NCBI GenBank assembly: GCA_913774715.1
Contig: CAJYHS010000204.1
Location: 186,001 to 250,000, forward strand
Direction: 5' to 3'
DNA length: 64,000 nt
Origin: an uncultured Siphonobacter sp.
GTDB lineage: Bacteria > Bacteroidota > Bacteroidia > Cytophagales > Spirosomataceae
A model generated the notes under the pieces. That model saw only the letters and a list, made by a program, of their open reading frames with translations, was not told the origin of the DNA and did not search any database. Both the position numbers and the translations under genes were made by a program. Below, in pieces: positions 18,105 through 27,521 of the stretch (within the stretch, counting starts at the first letter, position 1; the number at the start of each line of letters is the position of its first letter).

Positions 18105-20495
18105 TTATTTTTTGCTTACGTAATAGCGGAGTTTGAGGTAAATCCCGCGTCCGGGTTTTTGGAGGCTGAAGTTGTCGTAAAGCCGGGAGTCCAGTAAGTT
18201 TTTACACTCCAGACCAATATTGTATTTACCGTCGCTTAGTGTGTAGACAGCATTTATATCGTGGGATAGCTGCATAGGAATACCATATTTGCCCTCCGAT
18301 CTGCTACCTAAGCTTGGCCAGTATAAGTAATAGGCGTGTACATAAAGCATGTTATAACCAATGCTCAGAACATTACCGGGTTTGCCGATATTTTTCAGGA
18401 AAACTGAAGCATCAAAATTTCCAAAAAGAAAGGGCATATTCGGAATTCTATCCCGGTAAATCGGACTTTCGCCCGTATAACCGCCTTCGTACTTTGTATT
18501 ATTCCGAAGGTTCTGATACGTCAGGTTTGCACCAGCGGTAAAGAGTTTTCTGAAAGAATACCTAACCTCGCCATCTAGACCGAAATTGAAAACATTGGCC
18601 GCATTCGTCATTACCTGCCGGGTCTGATTCTGGTTTAGGCTGGGGCGAATAAAATCCCGGGCATCCCGATACAGAATGTTAGCCTCAATACTAAAGCGAT
18701 GATCTCTCTGAATATGCGTTTGATAACTTACGCCCAAGTTGTAGTTGAAGCTACTTTCCGGTCTCAGGTTGATATTACCTTCCAGATTGCCCGCGGGCCC
18801 GTCACCAAACATCTCGTCGGTTTCAGGTAAGCGGTAACTCTTTTCAAAAGAGCCTTTTAACTGAATATTTTTCTGAATAAAGTAAGTCGTTGCGATCCCA
18901 TATCCCAGCTTAGTATATCCATCCTTTTGATGCATATAGGCAATATCTCCGTAATTACCCGTGGGGTTATACGATACGGAATACTTGTTCTGCTGGTAAA
19001 AATTTTTGGCAAACAAAGAGGTGCTCCAGCGTTCACTGTAATCATATTTATAAGCCACACCGAGAATATTTTTAACATTAATGCGGGGTTGCTCATAAAG
19101 ATTACTGCCTGGATTCAACGGATCCGAACCTTTCCGGTTAAAGGTATTAAAGACGTTATTAATATTAATGGAGTGGTGTTGGCTCAACTGATAACTTAGG
19201 TTAGCGGTTGCCAAACCGTTATTATTCCGGAATTTATACAGCGTGCGGCTACGTTCGCTGCCCAGCCCTTCGTACTGCTTGTATTGCTGAAACCAGTTAT
19301 AACGACGGTATACCGTGTCTACACTTTGCTCCTGACCCAGGTTGAAATTTCCACTTAACCTCAGATCCAGGCCCTTAATAAAGAGATCTTTTTTCTGATA
19401 CTTGATGCTGGGCATGATGATATTACCGTGCCGGAATAGGTTTCCAAAAACCGAGACGGCACGAATACCCGTCTGCGTTTCTGAGTAGTTTTTACCAAGG
19501 GTAATTCCGACCGTTAAGCGATCCGCATATTTTTTCCCTACCACCCCTACGTTAGCAATCAGCGTTTCGTTATGATAGGTATCGTGAAAACGCCTTACCC
19601 TCTGATTTTTAAAGTATTCTCCCGTGTTTATGTCCGCCACATCGAGATTCATCCAATAGTTATTGTCAGAATAATTCTGGAAGGCGTTCAGCTGAACGGT
19701 GAAGCCTGATTGGGTGGTAAAGCCCGCATTCACGGTTGAACGGTGCGTATTAAACGAGCCGAAAGAATAGGACGCATCGAGGTAATTGTTAGGGCGGTTA
19801 CCAGTCACAATATTTACTGCTCCACCCAAAGCATCCGAACCTAACCAAATGGGTACTACGCCTTTATACACTTCAACGCGTTCGGCCAGGTTAATGGGAA
19901 TGTTGTTAATCTGAAAGGATGAACCAAAGTTATCCATCGGCACGCCATCAATAAAAAACTTCACCTGACGACCCGTAAATCCATTCAATGAGAAGTTAAA
20001 ACTGGAGCCAACGCCACCGCTTTCTCTTACACGAACCCCCGACACGCGATCCAGTGCGTGGGATAAATCCAGGGTGGTATTGTGCAGTTTCACGGCGTCA
20101 ATAGCCGTTACGTTAAAGGCCTGACGGCTTACTTCTTTGGTTTCACTACGACCCAGTACAGTTACATCCTGCATGTCCCGAGCGAGGTCTTCCAACTCTA
20201 CCGATAATCTGTGTACGTGACCTGCTTTCAGCGTCACTTCACGCATAACTTTTGAATATCCTACCGATGAAAACTGAACGGTATACTTACCTGGCTTAAC
20301 ATGGTCAATAGTAAAATGGCCGTTATGATCAGCTCCCTGACCTTTACTGATCTGGACAATCCAGACTGAAGCTCCCGGAATTCCGTTTCCTTTCGTATCC
20401 GTTACCTTTCCCTGTAAACTCGCCAGCTCCTGAGCATGAACTTCTGAAAAAAAGGCAATAAGAATCCCTATCAGTAAAAATTTACCAATTCGCAT
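18105..20495 (-). CDS. TonB-dependent receptor with carboxypeptidase-like regulatory domain
   Basis: Outer-membrane active transporter of about 796 residues. The start was set at ATG 20495 because MRIGKFLLIGILIAFFSEVHAQ is a clean signal peptide; the frame stays open 48 bp further up. A CarboxypepD_reg-like domain (SLQGKVTDTKGNGIPGASVW) comes first. The plug follows (LDRVSGVRVRESGGVG, NNIPINLAERVEVYKGVVP, LGGAVNIVT). Then comes a 22-strand barrel ending in KPGRGIYLKLRYYVSKK with a terminal aromatic-rich strand. With the DUF4374 and PepSY-TM partners, a ferric-siderophore or heme cargo is the likeliest guess. A Fur-box-like dyad lies about 200 bp upstream. Confidence 0.9.
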   Translation of the reverse strand: MRIGKFLLIGILIAFFSEVHAQELASLQGKVTDTKGNGIPGASVWIVQISKGQGADHNGHFTIDHVKPGKYTVQFSSVGYSKVMREVTLKAGHVHRLSVELEDLARDMQDVTVLGRSETKEVSRQAFNVTAIDAVKLHNTTLDLSHALDRVSGVRVRESGGVGSSFNFSLNGFTGRQVKFFIDGVPMDNFGSSFQINNIPINLAERVEVYKGVVPIWLGSDALGGAVNIVTGNRPNNYLDASYSFGSFNTHRSTVNAGFTTQSGFTVQLNAFQNYSDNNYWMNLDVADINTGEYFKNQRVRRFHDTYHNETLIANVGVVGKKYADRLTVGITLGKNYSETQTGIRAVSVFGNLFRHGNIIMPSIKYQKKDLFIKGLDLRLSGNFNLGQEQSVDTVYRRYNWFQQYKQYEGLGSERSRTLYKFRNNNGLATANLSYQLSQHHSININNVFNTFNRKGSDPLNPGSNLYEQPRINVKNILGVAYKYDYSERWSTSLFAKNFYQQNKYSVSYNPTGNYGDIAYMHQKDGYTKLGYGIATTYFIQKNIQLKGSFEKSYRLPETDEMFGDGPAGNLEGNINLRPESSFNYNLGVSYQTHIQRDHRFSIEANILYRDARDFIRPSLNQNQTRQVMTNAANVFNFGLDGEVRYSFRKLFTAGANLTYQNLRNNTKYEGGYTGESPIYRDRIPNMPFLFGNFDASVFLKNIGKPGNVLSIGYNMLYVHAYYLYWPSLGSRSEGKYGIPMQLSHDINAVYTLSDGKYNIGLECKNLLDSRLYDNFSLQKPGRGIYLKLRYYVSKK

Positions 20496-20894
20496 GAGTG
20501 TTGAAATGTGAGTATGTAGAAGCGATTCGCTAAAACGAATCAAGAAGATTCAGCCTGGCTGAATCGTGATCCAGGGAAGTAAAATCCTTTGGTGACTAAT
20601 TAAAATCAGGGCGGTTTAGTTAGTGTACTCACTTGGCAGTTTAATAAGTGCGGCCTCAAGCATGTTACCTCTTTTTGATGAGACAAAGGTATATTTTTTA
20701 TTTAGACTTAGTACAAATAAAAACAAAAATATAGGTGTACCGATCACAAGTTTGTAGAAATGAAGGCTTTGTAAATTTCACCAAAGATTAATAATGGACA
20801 TTTCTTAGGTTTGAATCCTAGGCATTTGAATACCAATGATCAACACTGTACATTTACTTCTTCCCATTTTGAAGATCAATGTGACCTTACTTGT
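20496..20894. other. Divergent intergenic region, TonB receptor / hydrolase
   Basis: About 400 bp once both starts are trimmed. It contains the AT-rich dyad at 20699-20719 and a run of A/T-rich sequence typical of a regulated promoter. Reading frames at its edges look like upstream extensions of the two genes rather than separate genes. Confidence 0.5.
20699..20719. promoter_or_regulatory. Fur-box-like dyad upstream of the TonB receptor
   Basis: TATTTAGACT-T-AGTACAAATA: two 10-bp half sites around one base, 8 of 10 positions symmetric. It lies within a larger TTTTTATTT ... AAATAAAAA inverted repeat (20695-20723). Size and AT-richness resemble ferric-uptake-regulator boxes. The link to iron rests on the receptor context and is inference. 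Confidence 0.4.
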
Positions 20895-21677
20895 ATGCAC
20901 ACGCTTACCTATACCAAATCAGGAAATGGCCCGGAACCTCTGCTCGCCTTTCATGGCATTGGACAGGATCACACTGCTTACGAATCGTGGATTAACTTAT
21001 TAGGGAATCAATACACGATTTACGCCTTTGATTTACCTTTTCACGGAAAGAACACAAAGCATCAGGTAAAGCCTTTGACTTTGCATAAGGGGCAATGGAA
21101 ACAACAAATTTCTGATTTCCTAAAAAAAGAAGGCATTACCCGCTTCAGTGTGGTAGGCTTTAGCATGGGCGGGCGTTTTGCCTTGGCCACCGTGGAGATG
21201 CTTACCGCTCAGGTAAATCAGCTTTACTTATTGGCTCCTGATGGGATCCTGAAAAATCCCTACTACACCTTTGCCGTCCGAAACCGACTGACCCGCCGGA
21301 TTTTTAAATATGTTACTTCTAATCCTTCTCTGGTGATGAAGTGGACGGGCATGGGCGAACGCATGAAAATCATTCATCCGAGCATGTCCCGCTTTGTACA
21401 TTGGATGCTGGATTCTCCTGAGAAGCGAAAACGTATTTTCCTGTCCTGGGTTTCATTTCGGCATTTTCATTTTTCACTTCCTTCGCTCATTACTCTTTTC
21501 AATCGCTATTCTTTACCCATTCAGTTTTTCATGGGTGAGTTTGATCGAATGATGCCCCCGGATTCGGTACTGCCTCTTACGACTAAAATTCCCACGGCTC
21601 AGCGATTCATCCTTAACTCAGGGCACAACCATATGATTGAAAAAACGGCCGAATATCTGGCTACTAAAAAGGCATAA
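20895..21677 (+). CDS. Alpha/beta hydrolase
   Basis: A 260-residue alpha/beta hydrolase starting at ATG 20895 (MHTLTYTKSGNGPEPLLAFH). The open frame extends 84 bp upstream with unrelated-looking residues. The oxyanion motif is HGIGQ (20-24) and the nucleophile elbow is GFSMGG with Ser90. A GEFDRMMPP segment carries the acid, and SGHNHMIE carries the catalytic histidine near the end. A basic lid region (RNRLTRRIFKYVTS) may face membranes or lipids. No signal peptide. Substrate unknown. Confidence 0.85.
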   Translation: MHTLTYTKSGNGPEPLLAFHGIGQDHTAYESWINLLGNQYTIYAFDLPFHGKNTKHQVKPLTLHKGQWKQQISDFLKKEGITRFSVVGFSMGGRFALATVEMLTAQVNQLYLLAPDGILKNPYYTFAVRNRLTRRIFKYVTSNPSLVMKWTGMGERMKIIHPSMSRFVHWMLDSPEKRKRIFLSWVSFRHFHFSLPSLITLFNRYSLPIQFFMGEFDRMMPPDSVLPLTTKIPTAQRFILNSGHNHMIEKTAEYLATKKA

Positions 21678-21678
21678 A

Positions 21679-21708
21679 AAAAGCTCTGGATCAACGTCCA
21701 GAGCTTTT
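21679..21708 (+). terminator. Terminator after hydrolase
   Basis: Perfect 11-bp arms AAAAGCTCTGG / CCAGAGCTTTT with an 8-nt loop, overlapping the end of the gene by a few bases upstream. Confidence 0.85.
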
Positions 21709-21763
21709 AAGGTTAATATATGTATCTATCAATTAAGGTTGATGTCCATTCTAGAAGTCAGAC

Positions 21764-21922
21764 TTAGGCAACATCAGTAGTTACGTCTGTCTTGATTTGC
21801 TGGATTACTTTTCCAAACGTATGCTGAATTCCTTCCCATGCTCCCGTCAGGATGCAAATTGGAATCAGAATAGGCGAAAAAATGATCCACTGCAAGAGCC
21901 GGTAATGGTTCAAATTTTTCAT
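21764..21922 (-). CDS. Small single-span membrane protein (52 aa)
   Basis: A short frame on the minus strand: MKNLNHYRLLQW, then a strongly hydrophobic stretch IIFSPILIPICILTGAW, then a polar tail of about 22 residues ending in TDVTTDVA. It has a Met start, basic-aromatic N-terminus, a single transmembrane helix and an acidic/threonine tail, which looks like a real small membrane protein rather than noise. It lies between two terminated or convergent genes in a region otherwise empty. No family recognised; coding status rests on composition only. Confidence 0.55.
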   Translation of the reverse strand: MKNLNHYRLLQWIIFSPILIPICILTGAWEGIQHTFGKVIQQIKTDVTTDVA

Positions 21923-22142
21923 TTCATTAGGGATTTAGGTGGTGCATTCTTCAACTCTCAAAGCCTTCAAAAAAAGTAATCATTATTCCAATCCAGTATC
22001 TTGTACTAAATGGTGCGTCTTGCTTACATATCGCTTTGAGTAAGGATTTCAAAGTTAAGACATTGGCTGAATAAAACAAAAAATTCTTGCCATAATTCAA
22101 TAAAATCTTCCTATTAATTCTAGCTATGCTAAGGATTAACCT

Positions 22143-23168
22143 TTAAAAAAGCTCCCCAGTTCGGTATTTTGGCAAAATTCCCAAGTGACTATACGCTTTT
22201 TCAGTGGCTTCTCTCCCTCTGGACGTACGTTTAAGGTATCCTTCCTGAATCAGGAACGGCTCATATACCTCCTCAATCGTTTCAGCTTCTTCTCCTACAG
22301 CCGTAGCAATGGTAGACAAACCCACGGGCCCACCTTTGAACTTTTCGATGATTGTGCTCAAAATGCGATTATCCATATCATCCAGACCGTTATGATCAAC
22401 ATCCAGGGCGGCCAGAGCCATTTCAGCAATGTCAACGGTGATATGGCCACCACCCTTCACCTGAGCAAAATCCCGCGTCCGGCGAAGTAGATTATTCGCA
22501 ATCCGTGGCGTACCGCGACTCCGACGAGCGATCTCAAAAGCCGCCAGATCTTCTACGGGCATATTGAGGATGCTACAGGAACGCTTAATAATGGAGGTCA
22601 GTAATTTAGCATCGTAATATTCGAGTCGGGCATTAATCCCGAACCTAGCCCGCAACGGAGAGGTTAGCAAGCCTGCCCGCGTAGTAGCTCCGATGAGCGT
22701 AAACGGATTCAGACCAATTTGAACACTACGAGCGTTAGGTCCTGAATCCAGCAGAATATCTATCTTATAATCTTCCATGGCCGAATACAAATATTCTTCC
22801 ACGACAGGATTCAGCCGATGAATTTCATCAATAAACAGTACATCGTGCGGTTGCAGGTTCGTCAGCAAACCCGCCAGGTCACTGGGTTTATCCAGTACGG
22901 GTCCGGAAGTGATCTTAATTCCAGCTCCTAATTCATTAGCAATAATGTTAGATAAAGTAGTTTTACCTAAACCCGGAGGACCGTGTAACAGCACATGATC
23001 CAGGGCCTCTTCACGCATTTTCGCCGCCGATACAAATATTTTCAGATTTTCCAGAATCTTATCCTGACCCGTGAAATCGCCAAAACTCAGGGGTCGCAGG
23101 GCTCTTTCGATCTCTCGATCATCTTTCGACAGGGCTTCTCTATCCCCTTTCAAATAATCTTCCCGCAT
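22143..23168 (-). CDS. ruvB: Holliday junction branch migration helicase RuvB
   Basis: Hexameric AAA+ motor that drives RuvA-bound Holliday junctions during recombination repair. 341 residues. Walker A GPPGLGKT is at 63-70, Walker B DEIH at 114-117, sensor 1 GATTRAG follows, then the arginine-finger region [10 protein letters not shown]-terminal winged helix ends the protein ([21 protein letters not shown]). Length and motifs are standard. ruvA and ruvC are not adjacent; ruvX is elsewhere in this window. Confidence 0.97.
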   Translation of the reverse strand: MREDYLKGDREALSKDDREIERALRPLSFGDFTGQDKILENLKIFVSAAKMREEALDHVLLHGPPGLGKTTLSNIIANELGAGIKITSGPVLDKPSDLAGLLTNLQPHDVLFIDEIHRLNPVVEEYLYSAMEDYKIDILLDSGPNARSVQIGLNPFTLIGATTRAGLLTSPLRARFGINARLEYYDAKLLTSIIKRSCSILNMPVEDLAAFEIARRSRGTPRIANNLLRRTRDFAQVKGGGHITVDIAEMALAALDVDHNGLDDMDNRILSTIIEKFKGGPVGLSTIATAVGEEAETIEEVYEPFLIQEGYLKRTSRGREATEKAYSHLGILPKYRTGELF

Positions 23169-23337
23169 GCGTCATTCACAGTTTAACATCTACTAGTCAA
23201 AAGTAGCAGATTCTATGAGGCAAAAAGCCATTTCAGCTTCGGAATGTCAAAAATGATCGCTGAGTTCAGAAAGTAGTAGCCTATTGTTGCCAGACCCAAA
23301 GCTGGTAACGGGTAATTCATGAAAGCCTTTCAGTAGT

Positions 23338-23856
23338 TTAATTGGCAACCTTCTTTTCTCTCCGGGTCAGGAAAGGCAGCCAACTTTCGTCGTTGATACC
23401 CGAGAAATCGCGAATGAACATAATGAAGGAAGGTTTATAAGGCCGCTGCCGCAGCAGCATTCCAGCTTCTTCAGGGGTGAAATCGCCCTTACGCGAGTTG
23501 CATCGCTTACAGGCGGTGGTAAGGTTATCCCAACTAGATTTCCCACTTCTCGACTTAGGTAATACGTGGTCGAGGGTCAAATCATCCGATGTTCCACAAT
23601 ACTGACATTGGTGGCCATCCCGACGAAAAATATTCTGACGGGTCAACATCACTCCCCGATAAGGCAGGTACACGTACTTATGCAGGCGAATAACCGTCGG
23701 TAAAGGAAAAGATTGAGAAATGCTCCGAAGATTCTCTGTTTGAGACTCTGAAATCAAATCGGCCTTTTTAAGGTAGACCAGTAAAAAAGCTTTGGCGACC
23801 GAGCATATCGTCAAGGCTGAGTAATCTTGATTCAGCACTAATACTTTTCTGCCCAT
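23338..23856 (-). CDS. HNH endonuclease family protein
   Basis: A 172-residue protein with a compact zinc-stabilised HNH fold: Cys84-x2-Cys87, the DH pair Asp96-His97 (LTLDHVLP), Asn111 in WDNLTTAC, and Cys116-x2-Cys119. The N-terminal 75 residues (VLVLNQDYSALTICSVAKAF) are typical of a conserved, stand-alone HNH family found in many Bacteroidota and cyanobacteria. Its cellular role is not defined. No restriction or phage genes are nearby, so it is probably a housekeeping nuclease rather than part of a defence system. Confidence 0.85.
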   Translation of the reverse strand: MGRKVLVLNQDYSALTICSVAKAFLLVYLKKADLISESQTENLRSISQSFPLPTVIRLHKYVYLPYRGVMLTRQNIFRRDGHQCQYCGTSDDLTLDHVLPKSRSGKSSWDNLTTACKRCNSRKGDFTPEEAGMLLRQRPYKPSFIMFIRDFSGINDESWLPFLTRREKKVAN

Positions 23857-23923
23857 GGTATTGCGAGAGTTTTGACGCTAAGCAAGTTAGCGTTTTTACT
23901 TTACAATAACGGAGAGGACACAG

Positions 23924-23964
23924 AAAAATAATACACGCATAATAAAAGCTTTTCAGCGTGTATT
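23924..23964 (-). terminator. Terminator of the PAS histidine kinase gene
   Basis: On the minus strand AATACACGC pairs with GCGTGTATT (9 bp) around a loop holding the palindrome AAAAGCTTTT, then a T-run. It overlaps the stop codon. Confidence 0.6.
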
Positions 23965-24953
23965 TAGCGAAGCTGAAGTGGCAGGGAAATGTTCAGGGCG
24001 GTACCTTTTCCCGTTTCAGAATGAGCCGAAATTTTTCCCTGATGGGTTTCCACTATTTTTTTACTAAGAGCCAAACCCGCTCCACAACCCGGCGAATTAC
24101 GATTAAGCTGTTTAAATAATCGGAAAACGTCCTGACTATAAATTTCGTCGAAGCCTATACCATTATCAGTGAACTGAATGTCAACGGTTTGCTTATTGAC
24201 CTGGGCATTTACCTGAATTTGCAAAGGTCGGCCAGGTTCAGCGTATTTCGCAGAATTGTCCAGCACCTGATAAAAAAGCGTTTGTAACATCATACCCTGA
24301 CCGCGAATAACAGGTAGATGCCCTTTTATTAATACGGTTTCCTTAAGCCCATTTTCATCACATACGCGAAGCCAGCTCTTTTCCAGCACATCATTCAGAT
24401 TCACTGATTTTAGGCTTAGTTTCTCAGTGGCTGAAAAGGACGTATACTGGCGAATGGCATCCAGTAATTGTAAGGCCTGATAACTTTGATTGTTAGTTAT
24501 TTGCAGTAACATTAAGCTTTCGGGAGTAATCTGATTTTGGGTGTTTCCCCGAATCATATCAATGTAAAGCAGAATTTTACGCAAAGGCTCCCGCAGGTCG
24601 TGCGAGAAAATCTTGTTCATGAGTAACCATTCGTCATCCTTGTTCAGCATAGCATCTTCTTTCCTGCTTAGTACAAACTGACAAGCAGGCTGATTTTCTA
24701 CCCAAACCTCACGACTTTGGTAACGCCATTCAGGCAAAGAATTTTCTGCACTTAGAAAAGTAATAGCTCCGTCTGACTGCGTTTGCAGATGTTCCCAAGC
24801 AGAAGAAGAAAGGATCTGATCGAAGGGATGGCCAAGAATTTGAATAGCGGACTTTCCTGTTATCTGTAATACGTGATAACTGAAATCTAAGATGATACCG
24901 GAAGAAGATACAGTAATGAAGCCAAAAGCTCCCTTGGTATCGGGATGATTCAT
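23964..24953 (-). CDS. PAS-domain sensor histidine kinase
   Basis: A 329-residue soluble kinase with an N-terminal PAS-like sensor (residues 8-95, FGFITVSSSGIILDFSYHVL). The dimerisation helix has phospho-acceptor His118 (FSHDLREPLRK). The HATPase_c domain shows the N box DNSAKYAEPG, G1 DNGIGFD and G2 GCGAGLALSKKI. No membrane segment, so it senses a cytoplasmic signal. It is divergent from the bacteriophytochrome operon, sharing 327 bp of upstream DNA. The H-box type (SHDLREPL) is the one often seen in phytochrome-related kinases. It may feed the response regulator at 27522, but that is inference. Confidence 0.88.
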   Translation of the reverse strand: MNHPDTKGAFGFITVSSSGIILDFSYHVLQITGKSAIQILGHPFDQILSSSAWEHLQTQSDGAITFLSAENSLPEWRYQSREVWVENQPACQFVLSRKEDAMLNKDDEWLLMNKIFSHDLREPLRKILLYIDMIRGNTQNQITPESLMLLQITNNQSYQALQLLDAIRQYTSFSATEKLSLKSVNLNDVLEKSWLRVCDENGLKETVLIKGHLPVIRGQGMMLQTLFYQVLDNSAKYAEPGRPLQIQVNAQVNKQTVDIQFTDNGIGFDEIYSQDVFRLFKQLNRNSPGCGAGLALSKKIVETHQGKISAHSETGKGTALNISLPLQLR

Positions 24954-25280
24954 ATCTTAATTTAACTCCTACTCAAATGGTTACCAATTGGCCTTCTATG
25001 AAGAGTGCAATATACTTAATTAATAACCTAACCTTCTTAAGATAAGTTTGTGTTTTGTGATTCTAAAATTTATTCAACACAATTGAAAATCACGTTTATA
25101 TATTCAAAAAATTAAGAATCAATTGATTATAAGTCTACTCATTCACAATCTATTCTTAAAAAAAATGGTAAATTTAAAACTCCATACTTATTTATTTTGT
25201 TAGATATTCACCTTCTCCTTGTCTAGTAATTATTATAGCTTTACTACTGTTCAGCAAGACTTGATCAGTAATTCAAAGAC
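24954..25280. other. Divergent region between PAS kinase and bacteriophytochrome
   Basis: 327 bp, very AT-rich, with a 10-bp palindrome ATCAATTGAT at 25118-25127 and poly-A tracts. No ORF of note and no clear TTG/TAnnTTTG promoter; TAGCTTTA at 25236-25243 is the closest -7 match for the phytochrome gene. Confidence 0.5.
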
Positions 25281-27509
25281 ATGCAAAATATAGACATACA
25301 GGCTTGCGAGCACGAACCCATTCGGTATCTAGGCCATATTCAGGCCCATGGATATTTTCTGGCAGTAGACGCTGCTTCTTTTCAGGTACGCCAGCTTAGT
25401 ATAAACCTGGAGGAATTATTTTCTGAATCCGCTGAGAACATTATCGATAAACCTCTACAGTCGCTATCTATTAATGATTTAACCGGTACAGAACTGGTTC
25501 AATTAATTCAGATTGCAACCAAGCAGGGGATTGTGGAAGGTATGACACCGTTTAATGTGCATATCGACGGACGAGAATATTATCTGGTCATTCATCCTCT
25601 GGAAGGTTTATTTGTTCTTGAGTTCGAACCTAAAAATGAGGTTCTTTTTCCTGGTACGCTACAAACGTTAGTGAGCCGGGTCATGTCTAGCCTGCAACAA
25701 AGTAAGAGTATTCAGGAATTACTGGATCGCGTAGTAGTTGAGATGAAAGCCATTACGCAGTATGACCGCGTGATGATTTATCGTTTCGACGAAGACTGGA
25801 ATGGTGAAGTAGCAGCAGAAGCCAAAGAAGATCATCTGGAACCCTTTCTCGGCTTGCATTATCCGGCTTCGGATATTCCCCGGCAAGCTCGCGAATTATA
25901 TAAAACTAATTTAGTTCGAACGATTGTCGATTCCCACGCTCGTTCCGTGTCCATTTTTCCTGGAATGAACATGGAAACACGCGAGCCACTGGACCTAAGT
26001 CAATCTATTCTGCGGGCCGTTTCTCCGGTTCATATTGAATACCTGAAAAACATGGGGGTTCGTTCCAGCATGAGCTTTTCACTATTGTATAAAGGAGAGC
26101 TTTGGGGACTTATTTCATGTCACCAATATGATGAACCCCGACTGGTAGATTATACTTCCCGGATGTCTGGAAAGATGATCAGCCAGCTTCTTTCGGCTGC
26201 TCTGGAGTTCCGAAAAGATGAGGAAGATCAGACGATAGTTTCCCGCCTTTGGCGAAATGAACAGATCCTCTTCGAACAAATGCAACGTGACTGGAACGTT
26301 GTGCGGGGACTTACTCAGAAAGGTACTACGGCACTTGATATTTCGCTGGCCTCTGGCGTAGCACTGCTCTTTGAAGGAAAAGTGCATCGCGTTGGAACTA
26401 CTCCCGACGAGCCTCAGATTCTGAAAATCGTAGATTGGCTGAAAAACAATAAGGTTGATACCATTTTTCATACGAACCAATTCTCAAAAGTGTTCGGACC
26501 TGCGGTTGACTACCGCGATTCAGCTTCGGGAATGATGGCGATTGTTATCTCACGTCAGCTTGAAGAGTATCTTTTATGGTTTAAGCCTGAAGTAATGCAA
26601 CAGGTTAGCTGGGGAGGAAACCCGGAAGAAAAGCTAATGTGGACGGATGAAGCTGGAAGGAATCGTCTTAGCCCTCGGAAAAGCTTTGCTAAATGGACGC
26701 AGTTAGTAAGAAATACTTCAGAATCCTGGAAACCATCCGAAATTGAAACTGCTCTGAAACTTCGCGAGGATATTCTTCAGATTGTTAGTCAAAAAGCCAA
26801 TCAGATTCGGATTTTAAATGAGCAATTAAAGCTGGCTTATGAAGAGCTGGATACCTTCAGCTATACCGTTTCACACGATTTACGAACACCATTAGCATCG
26901 ATCAAGACTTACTCAGAAGTTCTGCTGATGGATTATGGCGATCGTTTGGACGAGGAAACAATTCCCCTATTTGAGAAAATAGTGTCTGCTAGTAATAAAA
27001 TGAGCGACCTAATTAGGGAAATTTTACACTATGCTCGTAGTGGTCGTACTGAGATGTCTACGGAACCGCTTCCGATGCAAGAGTTACTACATACGCTTAA
27101 AGACGAATTGCTAGTTACGAGTAAAAACCCAGCCTTAGTGGTTGAAATAGGCGAGACACCTCCCATCCGAGGAGACAAGACCATGATTATGCAGGTTTTT
27201 ACTAATTTATTAACCAATGCTATTAAATATTCCCAAACGGTAGCTGAACCCAAAATCACTATAAATGGCTCAAAAACGGATGAAGCCGTCGTATATGCCA
27301 TTTCCGATAACGGCATTGGGATTGATATGAATCAAAGTGGTAAGGTTTTTGATTTATTCAAACGGTTGGATAATGCACGGGATTATGAAGGTCATGGTGT
27401 AGGTCTTGCCATTGTGAAACGAATCATGCAAAGACATCATGGCAAAGTATGGTTTTATAGTGAACCTTCCCGTGAAACGACCTTCTATGTCTCATTTCCC
27501 CTGGCTTAA
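25281..27509 (+). CDS. bphP: Bacteriophytochrome, red/far-red light sensor histidine kinase
   Basis: A 742-residue photoreceptor kinase. PAS-GAF-PHY photosensory core: the N-terminal Cys9 in IQACEHEPIRYLGHIQAHGY is at the biliverdin-attachment position of bacteriophytochromes, and the GAF signature PASDIPRQAR lies at 195-204. The PHY domain follows to about residue 500. A coiled linker (IRILNEQLKLAYEELDTF) leads to HisKA with His532 (SHDLRTPLASIKTYS) and a HATPase domain with NLLTNAIKYS, DNGIGID and GHGVGLAIVKRI. All key residues are present, so it should bind biliverdin and signal. It is first in an operon with its response regulator and the heme oxygenase that makes its pigment. Confidence 0.96.
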   Translation: MQNIDIQACEHEPIRYLGHIQAHGYFLAVDAASFQVRQLSINLEELFSESAENIIDKPLQSLSINDLTGTELVQLIQIATKQGIVEGMTPFNVHIDGREYYLVIHPLEGLFVLEFEPKNEVLFPGTLQTLVSRVMSSLQQSKSIQELLDRVVVEMKAITQYDRVMIYRFDEDWNGEVAAEAKEDHLEPFLGLHYPASDIPRQARELYKTNLVRTIVDSHARSVSIFPGMNMETREPLDLSQSILRAVSPVHIEYLKNMGVRSSMSFSLLYKGELWGLISCHQYDEPRLVDYTSRMSGKMISQLLSAALEFRKDEEDQTIVSRLWRNEQILFEQMQRDWNVVRGLTQKGTTALDISLASGVALLFEGKVHRVGTTPDEPQILKIVDWLKNNKVDTIFHTNQFSKVFGPAVDYRDSASGMMAIVISRQLEEYLLWFKPEVMQQVSWGGNPEEKLMWTDEAGRNRLSPRKSFAKWTQLVRNTSESWKPSEIETALKLREDILQIVSQKANQIRILNEQLKLAYEELDTFSYTVSHDLRTPLASIKTYSEVLLMDYGDRLDEETIPLFEKIVSASNKMSDLIREILHYARSGRTEMSTEPLPMQELLHTLKDELLVTSKNPALVVEIGETPPIRGDKTMIMQVFTNLLTNAIKYSQTVAEPKITINGSKTDEAVVYAISDNGIGIDMNQSGKVFDLFKRLDNARDYEGHGVGLAIVKRIMQRHHGKVWFYSEPSRETTFYVSFPLA

Positions 27510-27521
27510 TTGAATAATAGT

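Noticed and set aside
21797-21979. 60-aa plus-strand frame between hydrolase and ruvB
   Set aside because: Antisense to the more convincing 52-aa membrane protein; no hydrophobic or domain pattern.
23338-23856. HNH protein as part of a restriction or defence system
   Set aside because: No methyltransferase, specificity or phage genes nearby, and it belongs to a conserved stand-alone HNH group.
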